Source: an uncultured Alphaproteobacteria bacterium (GTDB taxonomy: Bacteria > Pseudomonadota > Alphaproteobacteria > RF32 > CAG-239). From it: a stretch of DNA of 64,000 nucleotides. The stretch spans positions 199,718-263,717 of the forward strand of contig CALXZL010000001.1 in assembly GCA_944393215.1 (NCBI GenBank), in the 5' to 3' direction. Each line of letters starts with the position of its first letter. Positions within the stretch are counted from its first letter, which is position 1. The notes beneath the pieces were generated by a model that saw only the letters and a list, made by a program, of their open reading frames with translations, ran no database searches and had not been told where the DNA came from. A program made the position numbers and the translations under genes. Of the stretch, positions 45,182 to 55,089 are shown piece after piece.

Positions 45182-47614
45182 ATGGCAATAACAAAATTAA
45201 CCTCAGATCAACTTTATACCCGCTGCGATCCGAAAAGTTTTGACTTTAATACAACGGCAGAATTGGAAGAAAGACTATCCGCGCTGGGACAAGACAGAGC
45301 TTTGAGTGCGGTAGAAATTGGTATAAATATAAAATCCAAGGGATACAATTTATTTTGTTTAGGACCTGAAGGAACGGGAAAGACCAGCTTAGTCAAAAGG
45401 GTATTAAATCAGGAAGCGCAAAGCCGTCCCACGCCGGATGATTGGGTTTATGTCTATAATTTTGAAGAGCAGCATAAGCCGATAGCCATAAATTTCCCTG
45501 CCGGAAAAGCGCCCGAATTTGCCAAAGATGTTGATGATTTGATTGAGGAATTGTCTGCAACGATTCCCACTATATTAGACAGTGATGAATACAAAGCGGC
45601 AATAAGCATTGTTAGAGAAAAATATAAACAAAAGAAGGAAGAATATATCAAAATTTTGCAAAAAAAAGCCAAAGGCAAAAGCGTATCGTTGTTACATATG
45701 CCGGTCGGATTGGTTGTTGCTCCGGTCAAAAACGGAGAGGTACTGAGTCCGGAAGCGTTTGATGAACTTCCCGAAGAAGAAAAGAAATCTCTGATAGATG
45801 ATTTAAATGCCATGCAGGCAGAAATAGAGGATTCGGCACAAGACTTACCGCAATGGGAAGAAAAACAAAGAAAAGAAACCGAACAATTAAAAGAAAAATT
45901 TATCAAAAACAGCATCAAAAAACCGATAGATGCCTTAAGAACACGCTACAAGAGCAACAAGAGAGCCTGCGAATTTTTGAAGAATATTCAAAAATATATG
46001 GTTGAAAATGTTGATGAATTTATGCCCGAAAGTGAAAATAATAACAACGGCGGAGAAGATGCGCTGGCAATGCTGTTTTCAAAAATGAACAAACAAGAAG
46101 AAGACAAATTTGCCAAATTCAAAGTTAATGTTATTGTCAAAAGAGAAGCAAATTCAGGAGCGCCGATAGTTTTACTGGATCATCCGACACAAGGAAATTT
46201 GGTCGGAAGAGTTGAAAGAGTTCAACAATACGGTGCCTTGTTAACCGACTTTACGTTGATTAAAGCTGGAGCATTGCATCAGGCAAACGGAGGCTTTTTA
46301 TTAATAGATGCCCGCAAATTATTATTGCAACCCTTTGCGTGGGATTCATTAAAACGAGCCATTGCCTCCAAAAGCATAAAAATAGAAGCACCGAGTGATG
46401 AAACCAGTTTCACAACCATATCCTTGGATCCGGAACCGATTCCGTTGGATGTAAAAGTCATTTTGACCGGAGATTCGGAATTATATGAGCTTTTGTCTGA
46501 AAGGGATCCTGATTTCTCCGATTTCTTTAAGGTTGAAGCAGATTTCGGTGTGATTATGGATCGAACGCATGAAAATGAAATTGAATATGCCAAATTAATC
46601 GGTTCATTGAGTAAAAAGAAACATCTGCGCTCACTCAACCGCCAAGCCGTTGCCAAAGTGATAGAATATTCATCACGCTTGGCGGAAGATTCGCGCAAAC
46701 TGACGGCACATATTTCTTCCATCGGCGATTTGTTGAGAGAAGCTGATTATTGGGCAAGAAAATCTAAATCTAACCAAATCGGAAAAATACATATAGAACA
46801 AGCAATAGACGCGCAAATATACCGTTCTGATCGCATCAAACAACTCATGCTGGAACAAATAGATGAAGGCACGATTTTAATGGATGTTGAAGGAAAGAGA
46901 GTCGGACAAATTAATGGTTTGGTCGTATATAATTTCTCACGCAACAGCTTTGGAAAGCCCTCAAGAATTACCACGCAGGTTCGTATCGGTAAAGGAGAGT
47001 TTTTAAATATCGAAAGAGAAATTGAGCTTTCCGGACCGATTCATACCAAAGGCGTTTTAATTTTGCAAAGTTTGATTGCTAACCGCTTTGCCAAATATAA
47101 ACCCATGTCCTTATCCGCCTCGATTGTTTTTGAGCAATCCTACGGAGGAGTGGACGGAGACAGTGCATCATCAACGGAATATTATTGCCTGATATCGGCA
47201 CTGACGGAAGTTCCGATTAAGCAAAGCATAGCCGTTACCGGTTCAATCAACCAGTTTGGAGAGATACAGCCGATAGGCGGCGTCAATGAAAAGATAGAAG
47301 GTTTCTTTGATGTTTGCAAACATAGAGGGTTGACGGGAACGCAAGGTGTGATAATTCCTCGAACCAATGTCAAAGATTTAATGCTAAGAGAAGATATTTT
47401 GACGGCGGTAGATGAAGGCAAATTCACCATATATGCCATAGACCATGTTGATGACGGAATAGAGATATTAACCGGAATCAGTGCCGGTAAAGAAGGCAAA
47501 GACGGAAAATATCCGAAAGGAAGTATCAATTATAAGGTTCAACAAAAACTGGATGAATATTATAAATATTATGTCAAATATGCCAAAGAAACACATGGCA
47601 GCTTGGGTAAATAG
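45182..47614 (+). CDS. Lon-like ATP-dependent protease (LonB/YcbZ type)
   Basis: 810 residues from ATG at 45182; the earlier ATG at 45161 is less likely, because relatives begin like KLTSDQLYTRCDP. Walker A is GPEGTGKT (61-68). A long charged insertion follows, then an AAA region with ANGGFLLIDARKLL and LTGDSELYELL. The C-terminal Lon protease domain has the catalytic Ser in GDSASSTEYY and Lys in GGVNEKIEGF. It is the soluble Lon-related family that includes E. coli YcbZ, not Lon itself. Likely a quality-control protease. A terminator follows. Confidence 0.92.
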   Translation: MAITKLTSDQLYTRCDPKSFDFNTTAELEERLSALGQDRALSAVEIGINIKSKGYNLFCLGPEGTGKTSLVKRVLNQEAQSRPTPDDWVYVYNFEEQHKPIAINFPAGKAPEFAKDVDDLIEELSATIPTILDSDEYKAAISIVREKYKQKKEEYIKILQKKAKGKSVSLLHMPVGLVVAPVKNGEVLSPEAFDELPEEEKKSLIDDLNAMQAEIEDSAQDLPQWEEKQRKETEQLKEKFIKNSIKKPIDALRTRYKSNKRACEFLKNIQKYMVENVDEFMPESENNNNGGEDALAMLFSKMNKQEEDKFAKFKVNVIVKREANSGAPIVLLDHPTQGNLVGRVERVQQYGALLTDFTLIKAGALHQANGGFLLIDARKLLLQPFAWDSLKRAIASKSIKIEAPSDETSFTTISLDPEPIPLDVKVILTGDSELYELLSERDPDFSDFFKVEADFGVIMDRTHENEIEYAKLIGSLSKKKHLRSLNRQAVAKVIEYSSRLAEDSRKLTAHISSIGDLLREADYWARKSKSNQIGKIHIEQAIDAQIYRSDRIKQLMLEQIDEGTILMDVEGKRVGQINGLVVYNFSRNSFGKPSRITTQVRIGKGEFLNIEREIELSGPIHTKGVLILQSLIANRFAKYKPMSLSASIVFEQSYGGVDGDSASSTEYYCLISALTEVPIKQSIAVTGSINQFGEIQPIGGVNEKIEGFFDVCKHRGLTGTQGVIIPRTNVKDLMLREDILTAVDEGKFTIYAIDHVDDGIEILTGISAGKEGKDGKYPKGSINYKVQQKLDEYYKYYVKYAKETHGSLGK

Positions 47615-47616
47615 TT

Positions 47617-47658
47617 AAAAAACACAGGCAGCCACAGAAAAAAGGCTGCCTGTTTTTT
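47617..47658. terminator. Hairpin terminator after the Lon-like protease
   Basis: ACAGGCAGCC (47624-47633) pairs with GGCTGCCTGT (47644-47653), flanked by A and T runs. Confidence 0.93.
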
Positions 47659-47674
47659 ATGCCGAAAGAAATCA

Positions 47675-48166
47675 ATGTATAAGATTTTATTTGTATGCAC
47701 GGGAAATATATGTCGCTCACCGACGGCAGACGGCTATATGAAAAAAATAGTCAAAGCGGCAGGTCTGAGTGAAAAAATTTATGTAGATTCGGCAGCCACC
47801 TCAAGCTATCATCATGGAGATGCGCCGGATATGCGTTCGGTAGAATGTGCATTACAACATGGACTAGACATCAGAGGTTTGCGTTCACGTCCGGTAAGAG
47901 CCGAAGACTATGCGGAATTTGACTTAATCTTAGGGATGGATTCGCAGAATATTTGGAATTTAAATATGAAGCGCCCGCAAGGGGATGAACGTTATAATCG
48001 CGCTCAGGTAAAAAAGCTTTTGGAATATGCTCCGGCATATGGTGAAGATATTCCCGATCCCTATTATGGTCATGATGGTTTTGAAAATGTATATCAAATG
48101 ATATCTTCAGCCTGCGATAATCTTTTAGAAATATTAAAGCATAAACTTAAACACGATCAAAATTGA
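47675..48166 (+). CDS. Low-molecular-weight protein-tyrosine phosphatase
   Basis: 163 residues. The P-loop CTGNICRSP (Cys8, Arg14) is at the N-terminus and the general-acid Asp is in EDIPDPYYG near residue 128. Typical length and fold for this class, which dephosphorylates tyrosine in bacterial kinases and envelope-synthesis proteins. No tyrosine kinase is seen in the window. Its 3' end overlaps the convergent yejB end by 20 bases. Confidence 0.93.
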   Translation: MYKILFVCTGNICRSPTADGYMKKIVKAAGLSEKIYVDSAATSSYHHGDAPDMRSVECALQHGLDIRGLRSRPVRAEDYAEFDLILGMDSQNIWNLNMKRPQGDERYNRAQVKKLLEYAPAYGEDIPDPYYGHDGFENVYQMISSACDNLLEILKHKLKHDQN

Positions 48167-49217
48167 TTCGCGGATCAACCAAAGAATAAGTAATATCACT
48201 AATAAGTTTCAAGATTAAGCCGAGAAGGGCAAAAATATAAAGCGTTCCGAAAATGACGGGATAATCTCTCGTCATAATGGATTCGTAGCCCAAAAGCCCC
48301 AGTCCGTTAAGAGAAAAAATAACCTCAATCAGAAGAGCACCGCTAAAGAGCATTTTAATCAAAAGGGAAGGAAATCCGGCAATAACAATCAGCATAGCAT
48401 TACGAAAAACATGTCCGTAAAGGATTCGATTTTGTGACAAACCTTTAGCTTTCGCCGTCAGAACATATTGTTTATTAATCTCATCGATAAAAGAATTTTT
48501 AGTCAGCATGGTCAGAGAAGCAAATCCGCCGATAACCATGGCTAAAACCGGGAGAGTAATATGCCAGAAATAGTCAACAATCTTAGCACCGAGAGAGAGT
48601 TGTTCCCAATTATCGGAAGTAAGACCGCGCAGCGGAAACCATTGAAGGTAAGTACCTCCGGCAAAAAAGACAATCAGGAAAACGGCAAATAAGAACACCG
48701 GGATAGCAGAACCGAGAATAACGGCAAAAGAAGTCCACACATCAAAATTTGTTCCGTCACAAACAGCTTTTTTAATACCTAAAGGGATAGCAATCAGATA
48801 AATGATAAGAGTAGACCATAAGCCTAAGGAAACGGAAACAGGCATACGTTCAACAATCAATTCGATAACGGTTTTATCTTGATAAAAACTTTTACCGAAG
48901 TCAAAGCAAGCATAATCTTTAATCATTTTCCAAAAGCGTACATGAGCCGGTTTATCAAATCCGAATTGTTTTTTGAGTTCGTTTACCAAATCTTCGGGAA
49001 CCCCCTGTGCTCCCTGATAAGAAGAATTTGTATTCAGTTGCATTTGCGTTGCACCGGAAATTTGCGCCGTAGCATTAACGTTCATGCCTCGATATTTAGC
49101 TAAAGTATGTTCAATCGGTCCGCCCGGAGCAAATTGCACCACGGCAAAATTAATGCACAAAATACCGAAAAGGGTTAAAGGGATAAGCAAGATTCGTTTA
49201 ATGATATAATTTCTCAT
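48147..49217 (-). CDS. yejB: Peptide ABC transporter permease, YejB type
   Basis: 356 residues from ATG at 49217, four bases after the yejA stop. Six membrane helices, RNYIIKRILLIPLTL at the N-terminus, APGGP in the first periplasmic loop, LTAKAKGLSQNRILYGHVFRNA (the EAA loop contacting the ATPase) and VDPRINF at the C-terminus, all typical of YejB/DppB permeases. Together with YejA it imports oligopeptides in E. coli. The partner permease yejE and ATPase yejF do not follow. Confidence 0.92.
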   Translation of the reverse strand: MRNYIIKRILLIPLTLFGILCINFAVVQFAPGGPIEHTLAKYRGMNVNATAQISGATQMQLNTNSSYQGAQGVPEDLVNELKKQFGFDKPAHVRFWKMIKDYACFDFGKSFYQDKTVIELIVERMPVSVSLGLWSTLIIYLIAIPLGIKKAVCDGTNFDVWTSFAVILGSAIPVFLFAVFLIVFFAGGTYLQWFPLRGLTSDNWEQLSLGAKIVDYFWHITLPVLAMVIGGFASLTMLTKNSFIDEINKQYVLTAKAKGLSQNRILYGHVFRNAMLIVIAGFPSLLIKMLFSGALLIEVIFSLNGLGLLGYESIMTRDYPVIFGTLYIFALLGLILKLISDITYSLVDPRINFDRV

Positions 49218-49221
49218 AGGC

Positions 49222-51117
49222 TCAATCTTTTCCGGAAGAAGGATTAATCCACCATGTATGAGGTAAAAAACCGACATGAACATCCGTTTCGGGATATTTA
49301 AGGCGTTTGTTATAGGCAACACGATTAAAAGGCGTATACCATTGGGGAATAAGGTAATATTGATGCCGCATCACACGGTCAAAAGCGTGCAAAGCGGCAA
49401 GATAATTTTCTTTGTCATGTGCTTGAATAATTTTGTTGAGCAAAGAATCAACCACGGGATTTTTCACCCCGACAAGATTGTAACTACCTTTTATGTCGGC
49501 AGATTGAGAACCCCACATTTCTTTTTGTTCATTTCCGGGCATTTGGCTCATCGGAAAAGAAACAATCGCCATATCAAAGTCAAAGTTATCCAGCCGATTT
49601 TTGAAAATATTAACTTCTAAATTTCTAAAAGTTGCTTTGATTCCGATTTTTTCCAAATTTTTAAGAAAAGGAAGCATAACACGTGTAAAACTTGAGCCAT
49701 TGGCATTATTGCTCAAAATTTCAAATTCGAGAGGCTGTTGAGTTTGAAGGTTGGTCATTTTTCCGTCCACGAAATCATATCCGCCGAGTTTGAGCAAACG
49801 CACGGCTTCCCGCAGATTCTTTCGATTATCTTCAATGGTTTTAAAGCTCGGGTTTTGAGGTAAAGGACCAAAAACTTCGGAATCAAGCTGGTTTTTAAAT
49901 GGATTAAGCAGGTCAAGCTCTTTGCCTTGAGGAAGTCCCTGAGCCGCCATTTCGGTATTTGAAAAATAACTGTCGAGACGAGAATATTGATTATAAAATA
50001 ACTTTTCGTTCGCCCAGTCAAAATTAAAAACTTGAGCAATGGCTTGTCGCACAAATTTGTTTTGAAATTGAGGTTTGCGAATATTAAAAGCAAAACTTTG
50101 TAAAATGGCGGTTTGATGATGAGGTAGCTCCGCTTTAATGATTTTGCCGTTTTTGATGAGATCATTATCATATCCGGTTGCCCAAATTTTGGCAATATAT
50201 TCTTGGCGTAAATCAATGTTTCCGGAAAACAAAGCTTGCAGGGTAACGGTCGTATCTTGATAATAATCAAAACGGATAGTATCAAAATTGAAAAAACCTT
50301 TACGAGAAGGCAGATTTTTAGCCCAATAATCAGGATTACGTTTCAGCTCAATAAACTTATTCGGAACAAAATCCGCAATAATATAGGGACCGCTGCCGAG
50401 AGGCGGAATAAGAGAGGGTTTGGCAAAATCCTTACCTTCCCAATCTTTTTTAGAAAAAATGGCAAGTTGCGAAAGGATAAGAGGCAGCTCTTTATTTTGA
50501 ATATTTTTTTTGAAATAAAAACGAACATGATGATTATTGATTTTTTTAACATAATCAACATCGGCATAATAAATTTTATAAAGGGGGGACCCTTTATTAA
50601 TAAGACTTTCAAAAGAAAAGATAACGTCATCTGCCGTAACGGGAGAACCGTCTGAAAATTGCGCATTGGGATTAAGGATAAATCCGACAAAAGAATTATC
50701 TTGCGGCAATTCAAACTTTTGAGCAATCAGCGGATAAACGGTAGAATAATCATCGGGAGGAACAATTCCGAGCGTATCCAAAGAAAGAGAAACAATATCG
50801 GAAGGGGCAATTCCCTTAAAAATAAACGGATTAAAACTGTCAAACGTTCCGTAAGCCGGCATAACCACTCGTCCCCCTTTAGGAGCATGGGGATTAACGA
50901 AGGCAAAGGATGAAAAATCGGCAGAATACTTAGGCTGTCCGTATAAGGGAAGGCTCTCGGAAACAATGCTATCTGCCTGCACGGAAAACCCATACAGCCA
51001 AAAAACAAAAAAACAAACCAGACGGAAGCTATTATTTATGATAATTGTTTTCGTCGGTCCATCCTCCGAACGGATAAGAGAGAGTTTCTTCAGAATTAAC
51101 CACTTTGGGAAGTTCAT
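49222..51117 (-). CDS. yejA: Extracellular solute-binding protein, YejA-like
   Basis: About 631 residues. A family 5 periplasmic binding protein for peptides, with HALPLYGxPKY-type start (SESLPLYGQPKY), HAPKGGRV, FNPFIFKG, GSGPYIIADF and YWAKNLPS. The hydrophobic signal core is SFRLVCFFVFWLYGFSVQA. The start is uncertain: the ATG at 51117 gives a 30-residue pre-sequence and an 86-base overlap with the upstream gene. A shorter form would need a rare start codon just before the signal core. It lies directly upstream of yejB. Confidence 0.88.
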   Translation of the reverse strand: MNFPKWLILKKLSLIRSEDGPTKTIIINNSFRLVCFFVFWLYGFSVQADSIVSESLPLYGQPKYSADFSSFAFVNPHAPKGGRVVMPAYGTFDSFNPFIFKGIAPSDIVSLSLDTLGIVPPDDYSTVYPLIAQKFELPQDNSFVGFILNPNAQFSDGSPVTADDVIFSFESLINKGSPLYKIYYADVDYVKKINNHHVRFYFKKNIQNKELPLILSQLAIFSKKDWEGKDFAKPSLIPPLGSGPYIIADFVPNKFIELKRNPDYWAKNLPSRKGFFNFDTIRFDYYQDTTVTLQALFSGNIDLRQEYIAKIWATGYDNDLIKNGKIIKAELPHHQTAILQSFAFNIRKPQFQNKFVRQAIAQVFNFDWANEKLFYNQYSRLDSYFSNTEMAAQGLPQGKELDLLNPFKNQLDSEVFGPLPQNPSFKTIEDNRKNLREAVRLLKLGGYDFVDGKMTNLQTQQPLEFEILSNNANGSSFTRVMLPFLKNLEKIGIKATFRNLEVNIFKNRLDNFDFDMAIVSFPMSQMPGNEQKEMWGSQSADIKGSYNLVGVKNPVVDSLLNKIIQAHDKENYLAALHAFDRVMRHQYYLIPQWYTPFNRVAYNKRLKYPETDVHVGFLPHTWWINPSSGKD

Positions 51118-52387
51118 CTTCGACAGAATTTTCAAGAGAGGATTTTTTCATTTCTTCCCACTCTTTACGTAAATTATTCAAAGTCTTTTGCGTATTTGTA
51201 ACGGAAATTTCAATAGAATCTTCCTTTTTGTCTGCCACATTAGCATTAAGAGCAAAAGAAGGAGGTTCATCGGTATTAATTTTGGGCAGAATTATATCTT
51301 GCGAATTATTTTCTTCCGAACTTGGTAATTTAATATCAGGAACAGTCTCTTCATTAACATCAATAGAAACATGAACATCATTATTTTCAGGCAAAGGATC
51401 TGAAAGTGTCGGTTCACCGAAACTTCTTTCCAAAGCAATGGAGAACGGATCTCGAATAATATCATGATTTGACTGCGAAGCCGATTTTTGGTTTTTATCA
51501 CGTTTGATAAAGGCTCCGATTTTAGATAATCCCCCCATAATAGGATTCTTTTTTTCTGACAAAGGAACATTTTCCTGTTCCGGCATTTTATTCAAATAAG
51601 AGGGATTAACTTTGGGTTCGGGTGCTTTAAAATCCAAATTTGTATCCGATTTGTTAAAAGAGACATCCCGATATTTACGAATTTCATCGGCAAGCGGAGC
51701 CAAAATGGTAAAGACTTTACCAAAAACGCCGGTTTCGACCACACTTAAGAAGACGCGTTCGCTATCATGTTTATTAAGAAGGGACAAAATATTTTGGTAA
51801 CGAGCACAAAATTCCAAAATGGTTCCGGAGAGAACGAGATCATTTTGAGCTTTTTCATAAAGGCGCATTTGAAAATTAGGCTGGTTTTGATTAATTTCAA
51901 TAATAACCTTTCCCAAAGCCCATTTTCCGCCGTTTTTAACCCGGCTCCATAAAGATTCGATTTGGTCACGGGATGCTAAAGCGGCACGAGAAATAATTTC
52001 GGCAATTAACTCGTTCATATCGGAAATAAGAATATCAATGCGGTTAAGAATAAAACCGTCTTTAATTTGTTGTTCGGATTCGAGCATAATCCGAGCGACC
52101 AAGTCGGTATATTCTTGATTTTTGCGCATTTGCAAGAAGAGCTGATAGATTGCTTTAGCGGTTTTTTGATTGTTAAGATGCTGATTAATATAGCCGAAGA
52201 TCATCCATAAGACGAGGACGGGAAGAATAACGAGACCGACATATATAGAAATATCAACAATTCCCAAGGAGCTGAATTTAACCCCGACAGTATTATCCTG
52301 AACATAAGCCACGGCATAAATAAGCCACAACAGACTGGAAAAGATGGCTGCAAAGAAGGAAAAAGCCAGCACTTTGTGTCTCCTCAT
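51032..52387 (-). CDS. Hypothetical membrane protein upstream of yejA
   Basis: 451 residues from ATG at 52387 (a TTG at 52405 is the alternative). Two N-terminal membrane helices (about 5-25 and 43-63), a long helical domain (70-220), and a disordered, acidic, Ser/Asn/Pro-rich C-terminal half ending GGWTDENNYHK. No family recognised. Its 3' end overlaps the start region of yejA, so the two are translationally linked, but a role in peptide transport is not shown. Confidence 0.72.
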   Translation of the reverse strand: MRRHKVLAFSFFAAIFSSLLWLIYAVAYVQDNTVGVKFSSLGIVDISIYVGLVILPVLVLWMIFGYINQHLNNQKTAKAIYQLFLQMRKNQEYTDLVARIMLESEQQIKDGFILNRIDILISDMNELIAEIISRAALASRDQIESLWSRVKNGGKWALGKVIIEINQNQPNFQMRLYEKAQNDLVLSGTILEFCARYQNILSLLNKHDSERVFLSVVETGVFGKVFTILAPLADEIRKYRDVSFNKSDTNLDFKAPEPKVNPSYLNKMPEQENVPLSEKKNPIMGGLSKIGAFIKRDKNQKSASQSNHDIIRDPFSIALERSFGEPTLSDPLPENNDVHVSIDVNEETVPDIKLPSSEENNSQDIILPKINTDEPPSFALNANVADKKEDSIEISVTNTQKTLNNLRKEWEEMKKSSLENSVEDELPKVVNSEETLSYPFGGWTDENNYHK

Positions 52388-52539
52388 AATTGTTAAAAAC
52401 AGCAATAATTTTTCAATATAGTAGTATATTTATGTGATATTTCAACGAAAATTTACACAATATTGCAAAATAAGAGTCGAAAGATAAAAAAAAATGTGCT
52501 AAGAGCAAAAAGAGGTAAAAACAAAAAAAGAGAAATTAA

Positions 52540-53505
52540 ATGAATAGTAATAATACATTAGTTCTTGATTTTGAAAAGAATATAGTAGAGATAGAAAACA
52601 AAATAGAATCATTAAAACATCTTGCGGAAGGTCAAGATGTGGATATTTCTCAAGAGGTAAATCGTTTGCAACAAAAATTAGAAAGACAAGTACGATCCTC
52701 CTATTCAAATTTAAGTCCTTGGGAAAAATCGCAAGTGGCAAGACATCCGGAGCGTCCGCATTGTTTGGATTATGTTCACGGGTTAATAGAAGACTTCACC
52801 CCGTTATGCGGAGACAGACTTTTTGCGGATGATGAAGCCATGATAGGCGGTATTGGAAGATTTAAGAATATATCGGTAGTTGTTCTGGGACAAGAAAAAG
52901 GACACGACCTTGAAACACGCTTGAAGTATAATTTTGGTATGGCAAAGCCGGAAGGATATCGCAAGGCGCAACGATTGATGAGTCTGGCAGATAAATTTAA
53001 TATGCCGATAATATGCTTTGTAGACACATCGGGAGCTTTTCCCGGAGTGGAGGCAGAAGCAAGAGGGCAAGCGGAAGCAATCGCCTCATCGATTCAAAAA
53101 AGTTTACAAGTAAAAGTTCCGGTAGTTTCGGTCGTCATCGGAGAAGGCGGTTCCGGTGGAGCCATAGCCATAGCTACGGCAAACAAAGTTTTGATGCTGG
53201 AACATGCAATTTATTCAGTCATTTCACCCGAAGGTTGCGCTTCCATTTTATGGCGTTCATCAGATAAAGTCAAAGAAGCAACCGAAGCATTGAAGCTGAC
53301 GGCGCAAGACTTGAAAAAATTAGGCATAATTGACGAGATAATCAACGAGCCTTTGGGCGGAGCGCATAGAGATCCGAAGATGATTATAGAAAATGTTGGC
53401 AACGCCATTTTAAGAAATTTGAAAGAGTTATTGCCTTTAAGCGGCGAAGAGCTAAAAAAGCAACGCAATGACAAGTTTTTGAAGATGGGGCGCAATCTTG
53501 AATAA
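52540..53505 (+). CDS. accA: Acetyl-CoA carboxylase carboxyltransferase subunit alpha
   Basis: 321 residues. With AccD it transfers carboxyl from biotin to acetyl-CoA, the first step of fatty-acid synthesis. Seen: LDFEKNI and IESLKHLAEG at the N-terminus, RHPERPHCLDY, FRLFADDEAM-like text, GMAKPEGYRKAQRLM, VDTSGAFPGVEAEARGQAEAIA and GEGGSGGAIAIA. AAAGAGAAAT precedes the ATG. rmuC starts one base after the stop. accD is 2 kb downstream on the same strand. Confidence 0.97.
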   Translation: MNSNNTLVLDFEKNIVEIENKIESLKHLAEGQDVDISQEVNRLQQKLERQVRSSYSNLSPWEKSQVARHPERPHCLDYVHGLIEDFTPLCGDRLFADDEAMIGGIGRFKNISVVVLGQEKGHDLETRLKYNFGMAKPEGYRKAQRLMSLADKFNMPIICFVDTSGAFPGVEAEARGQAEAIASSIQKSLQVKVPVVSVVIGEGGSGGAIAIATANKVLMLEHAIYSVISPEGCASILWRSSDKVKEATEALKLTAQDLKKLGIIDEIINEPLGGAHRDPKMIIENVGNAILRNLKELLPLSGEELKKQRNDKFLKMGRNLE

Positions 53506-53506
53506 T

Positions 53507-54631
53507 ATGTATTCAGAGATGATAATATTGATTGCCGGTGTAGCCTTGCTGCTCATCGGCAATCTTTGCTATATGATTATAAAGAGCAGATCAAGTAAAA
53601 CAGATTCGTTGAGTGACATTTTATTGCGAGGTCAAGCCGAATTAGCCGGTAGATTATCACAGATATCGGAACAAAATCGGCAAGAGCAAAACCGGATAGC
53701 GGAAGCAATAAATGAGCAAAAACTAGCTGTATTAAAAATAATGGATGAAAAGCTTTTGGCTGTGACCAAGAGTGTGGGAGACGGTTTAAGACAATCAACC
53801 GACAAAACAACGGAAACGCTGCATGATTTAAGAGAAAGACTAGCCAAAATAGATGTTGCGCAACAAAAGATATCATCATTATCCGAGCAAGTAGTTTCTT
53901 TGCAAGAGGTCTTGAGTAACAAACAAGCCCGAGGAGCTTTTGGAGAAATTCAGTTAAATGATTTGGTTATATCGATTCTCCCGCCGTCGGCATATGAATT
54001 TCAGGTAATATTGAGCAACCAGAAGCGAGCCGATTGTGTGTTGAGATTACCCAATCCTCCGGGAACAATCGTGATTGATGCCAAATTTCCGTTAGAAAGT
54101 TATCAAGCATTAAGAGCCGCACAAACGGAAAGAGACAAGGCAGATGCCCAAAGATTTTTCCGCGCTTCGGTATTAAAGCATATCAAAGACATTTCGGAAA
54201 AATACATAATATCTGGAGAAACGGCGGATTCGGCATTAATGTTTTTGCCGAGCGAAGCAATTTATGCCGAATTACATGCCAATTTCAGAGATGTTGTGGA
54301 AGCCTCTTATCGAGCCAAAGTCTGGATTGTTTCTCCGACAACCTTAATGGCAACATTAAATACGGTGAGAGCGATTCTTAAAGATGCCTCAATGAGGGAG
54401 CAAGCCGGATTAATACAAAAAGAGGTCGGCATTTTGGTTGAAGATATCAACCGTATGGATGACAGAATAGAAAATTTATCCAAACATTTTGACTTAGCCT
54501 CCAAAGATATAACGGAAATAAAAATATCCTCAGGAAAAGTATCAAAAAGGATAAAAAAGATAGAAGATTTTGAGCTGGAAGAAGCAGATCATCATTTGGC
54601 GCTGGAGCACAAAATGGTCGAAAATGAATAA
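53507..54631 (+). CDS. rmuC: DNA recombination protein RmuC
   Basis: 374 residues from ATG at 53507; a TTG at 53498 overlapping accA is also possible. An N-terminal membrane helix, a coiled coil (about 40-140), then the RmuC core with GAFGEIQLNDLV, VLRLPNPPGTIVIDAKFPLESY, DTALMFLPSEAIYAEL-like text and VWIVSPTTLMATLNTVRAI. RmuC limits DNA inversions between short repeats; its core has a nuclease-like fold. It lies between accA and ihfB. Confidence 0.95.
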   Translation: MYSEMIILIAGVALLLIGNLCYMIIKSRSSKTDSLSDILLRGQAELAGRLSQISEQNRQEQNRIAEAINEQKLAVLKIMDEKLLAVTKSVGDGLRQSTDKTTETLHDLRERLAKIDVAQQKISSLSEQVVSLQEVLSNKQARGAFGEIQLNDLVISILPPSAYEFQVILSNQKRADCVLRLPNPPGTIVIDAKFPLESYQALRAAQTERDKADAQRFFRASVLKHIKDISEKYIISGETADSALMFLPSEAIYAELHANFRDVVEASYRAKVWIVSPTTLMATLNTVRAILKDASMREQAGLIQKEVGILVEDINRMDDRIENLSKHFDLASKDITEIKISSGKVSKRIKKIEDFELEEADHHLALEHKMVENE

Positions 54632-54753
54632 AACGTGGGATAGAATCTAATTTTATTTTTATTTTTTTTTGAAATCCGATATTGATTTCTGGAACAAAAA
54701 AAGATAGTTTATTGAAAAACATGATTAAACAAACAACAAAAAAAGAGGTAAAA

Positions 54754-55038
54754 GTGACTAGATCAGAATTAATAGAAAAGATTGCAGCCAAGAACCCGCA
54801 TCTGATGATAAAAGACGTAGAACGCATAGTTTCCGTTGTTTTTGATAAAATAATAAGTTCATTGGCAGCAGGAGACAGAGTAGAATTCAGAGGTTTCGGA
54901 GCATTTTCGGTACGCAAGCGGACTTCCCGATTTGCCAAAAATCCGCGTACCGGAGCTCAGGTTAAGGTAGAAGAAAGAAACATCCCACACTTTAAAACCG
55001 GAAAACAACTGTTTGAATTATTAAATAAAAAGCATTAA
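54754..55038 (+). CDS. ihfB: Integration host factor subunit beta
   Basis: 94 residues from GTG at 54754, with GAGG six bases upstream; the frame is open further back, but those codons do not match the family. HU/IHF fold: [26 protein letters not shown] and the DNA-intercalating arm around RNPRTG (here [11 protein letters not shown]), ending [11 protein letters not shown] bends DNA sharply at specific sites in replication, transcription and recombination. The alpha subunit is not in the window. lapA follows closely. Confidence 0.95.
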   Translation: MTRSELIEKIAAKNPHLMIKDVERIVSVVFDKIISSLAAGDRVEFRGFGAFSVRKRTSRFAKNPRTGAQVKVEERNIPHFKTGKQLFELLNKKH

Positions 55039-55089
55039 TATCAAACAGAAGAAGGATTAATTGCAACCCAACAACCAAAGGATACTGTC

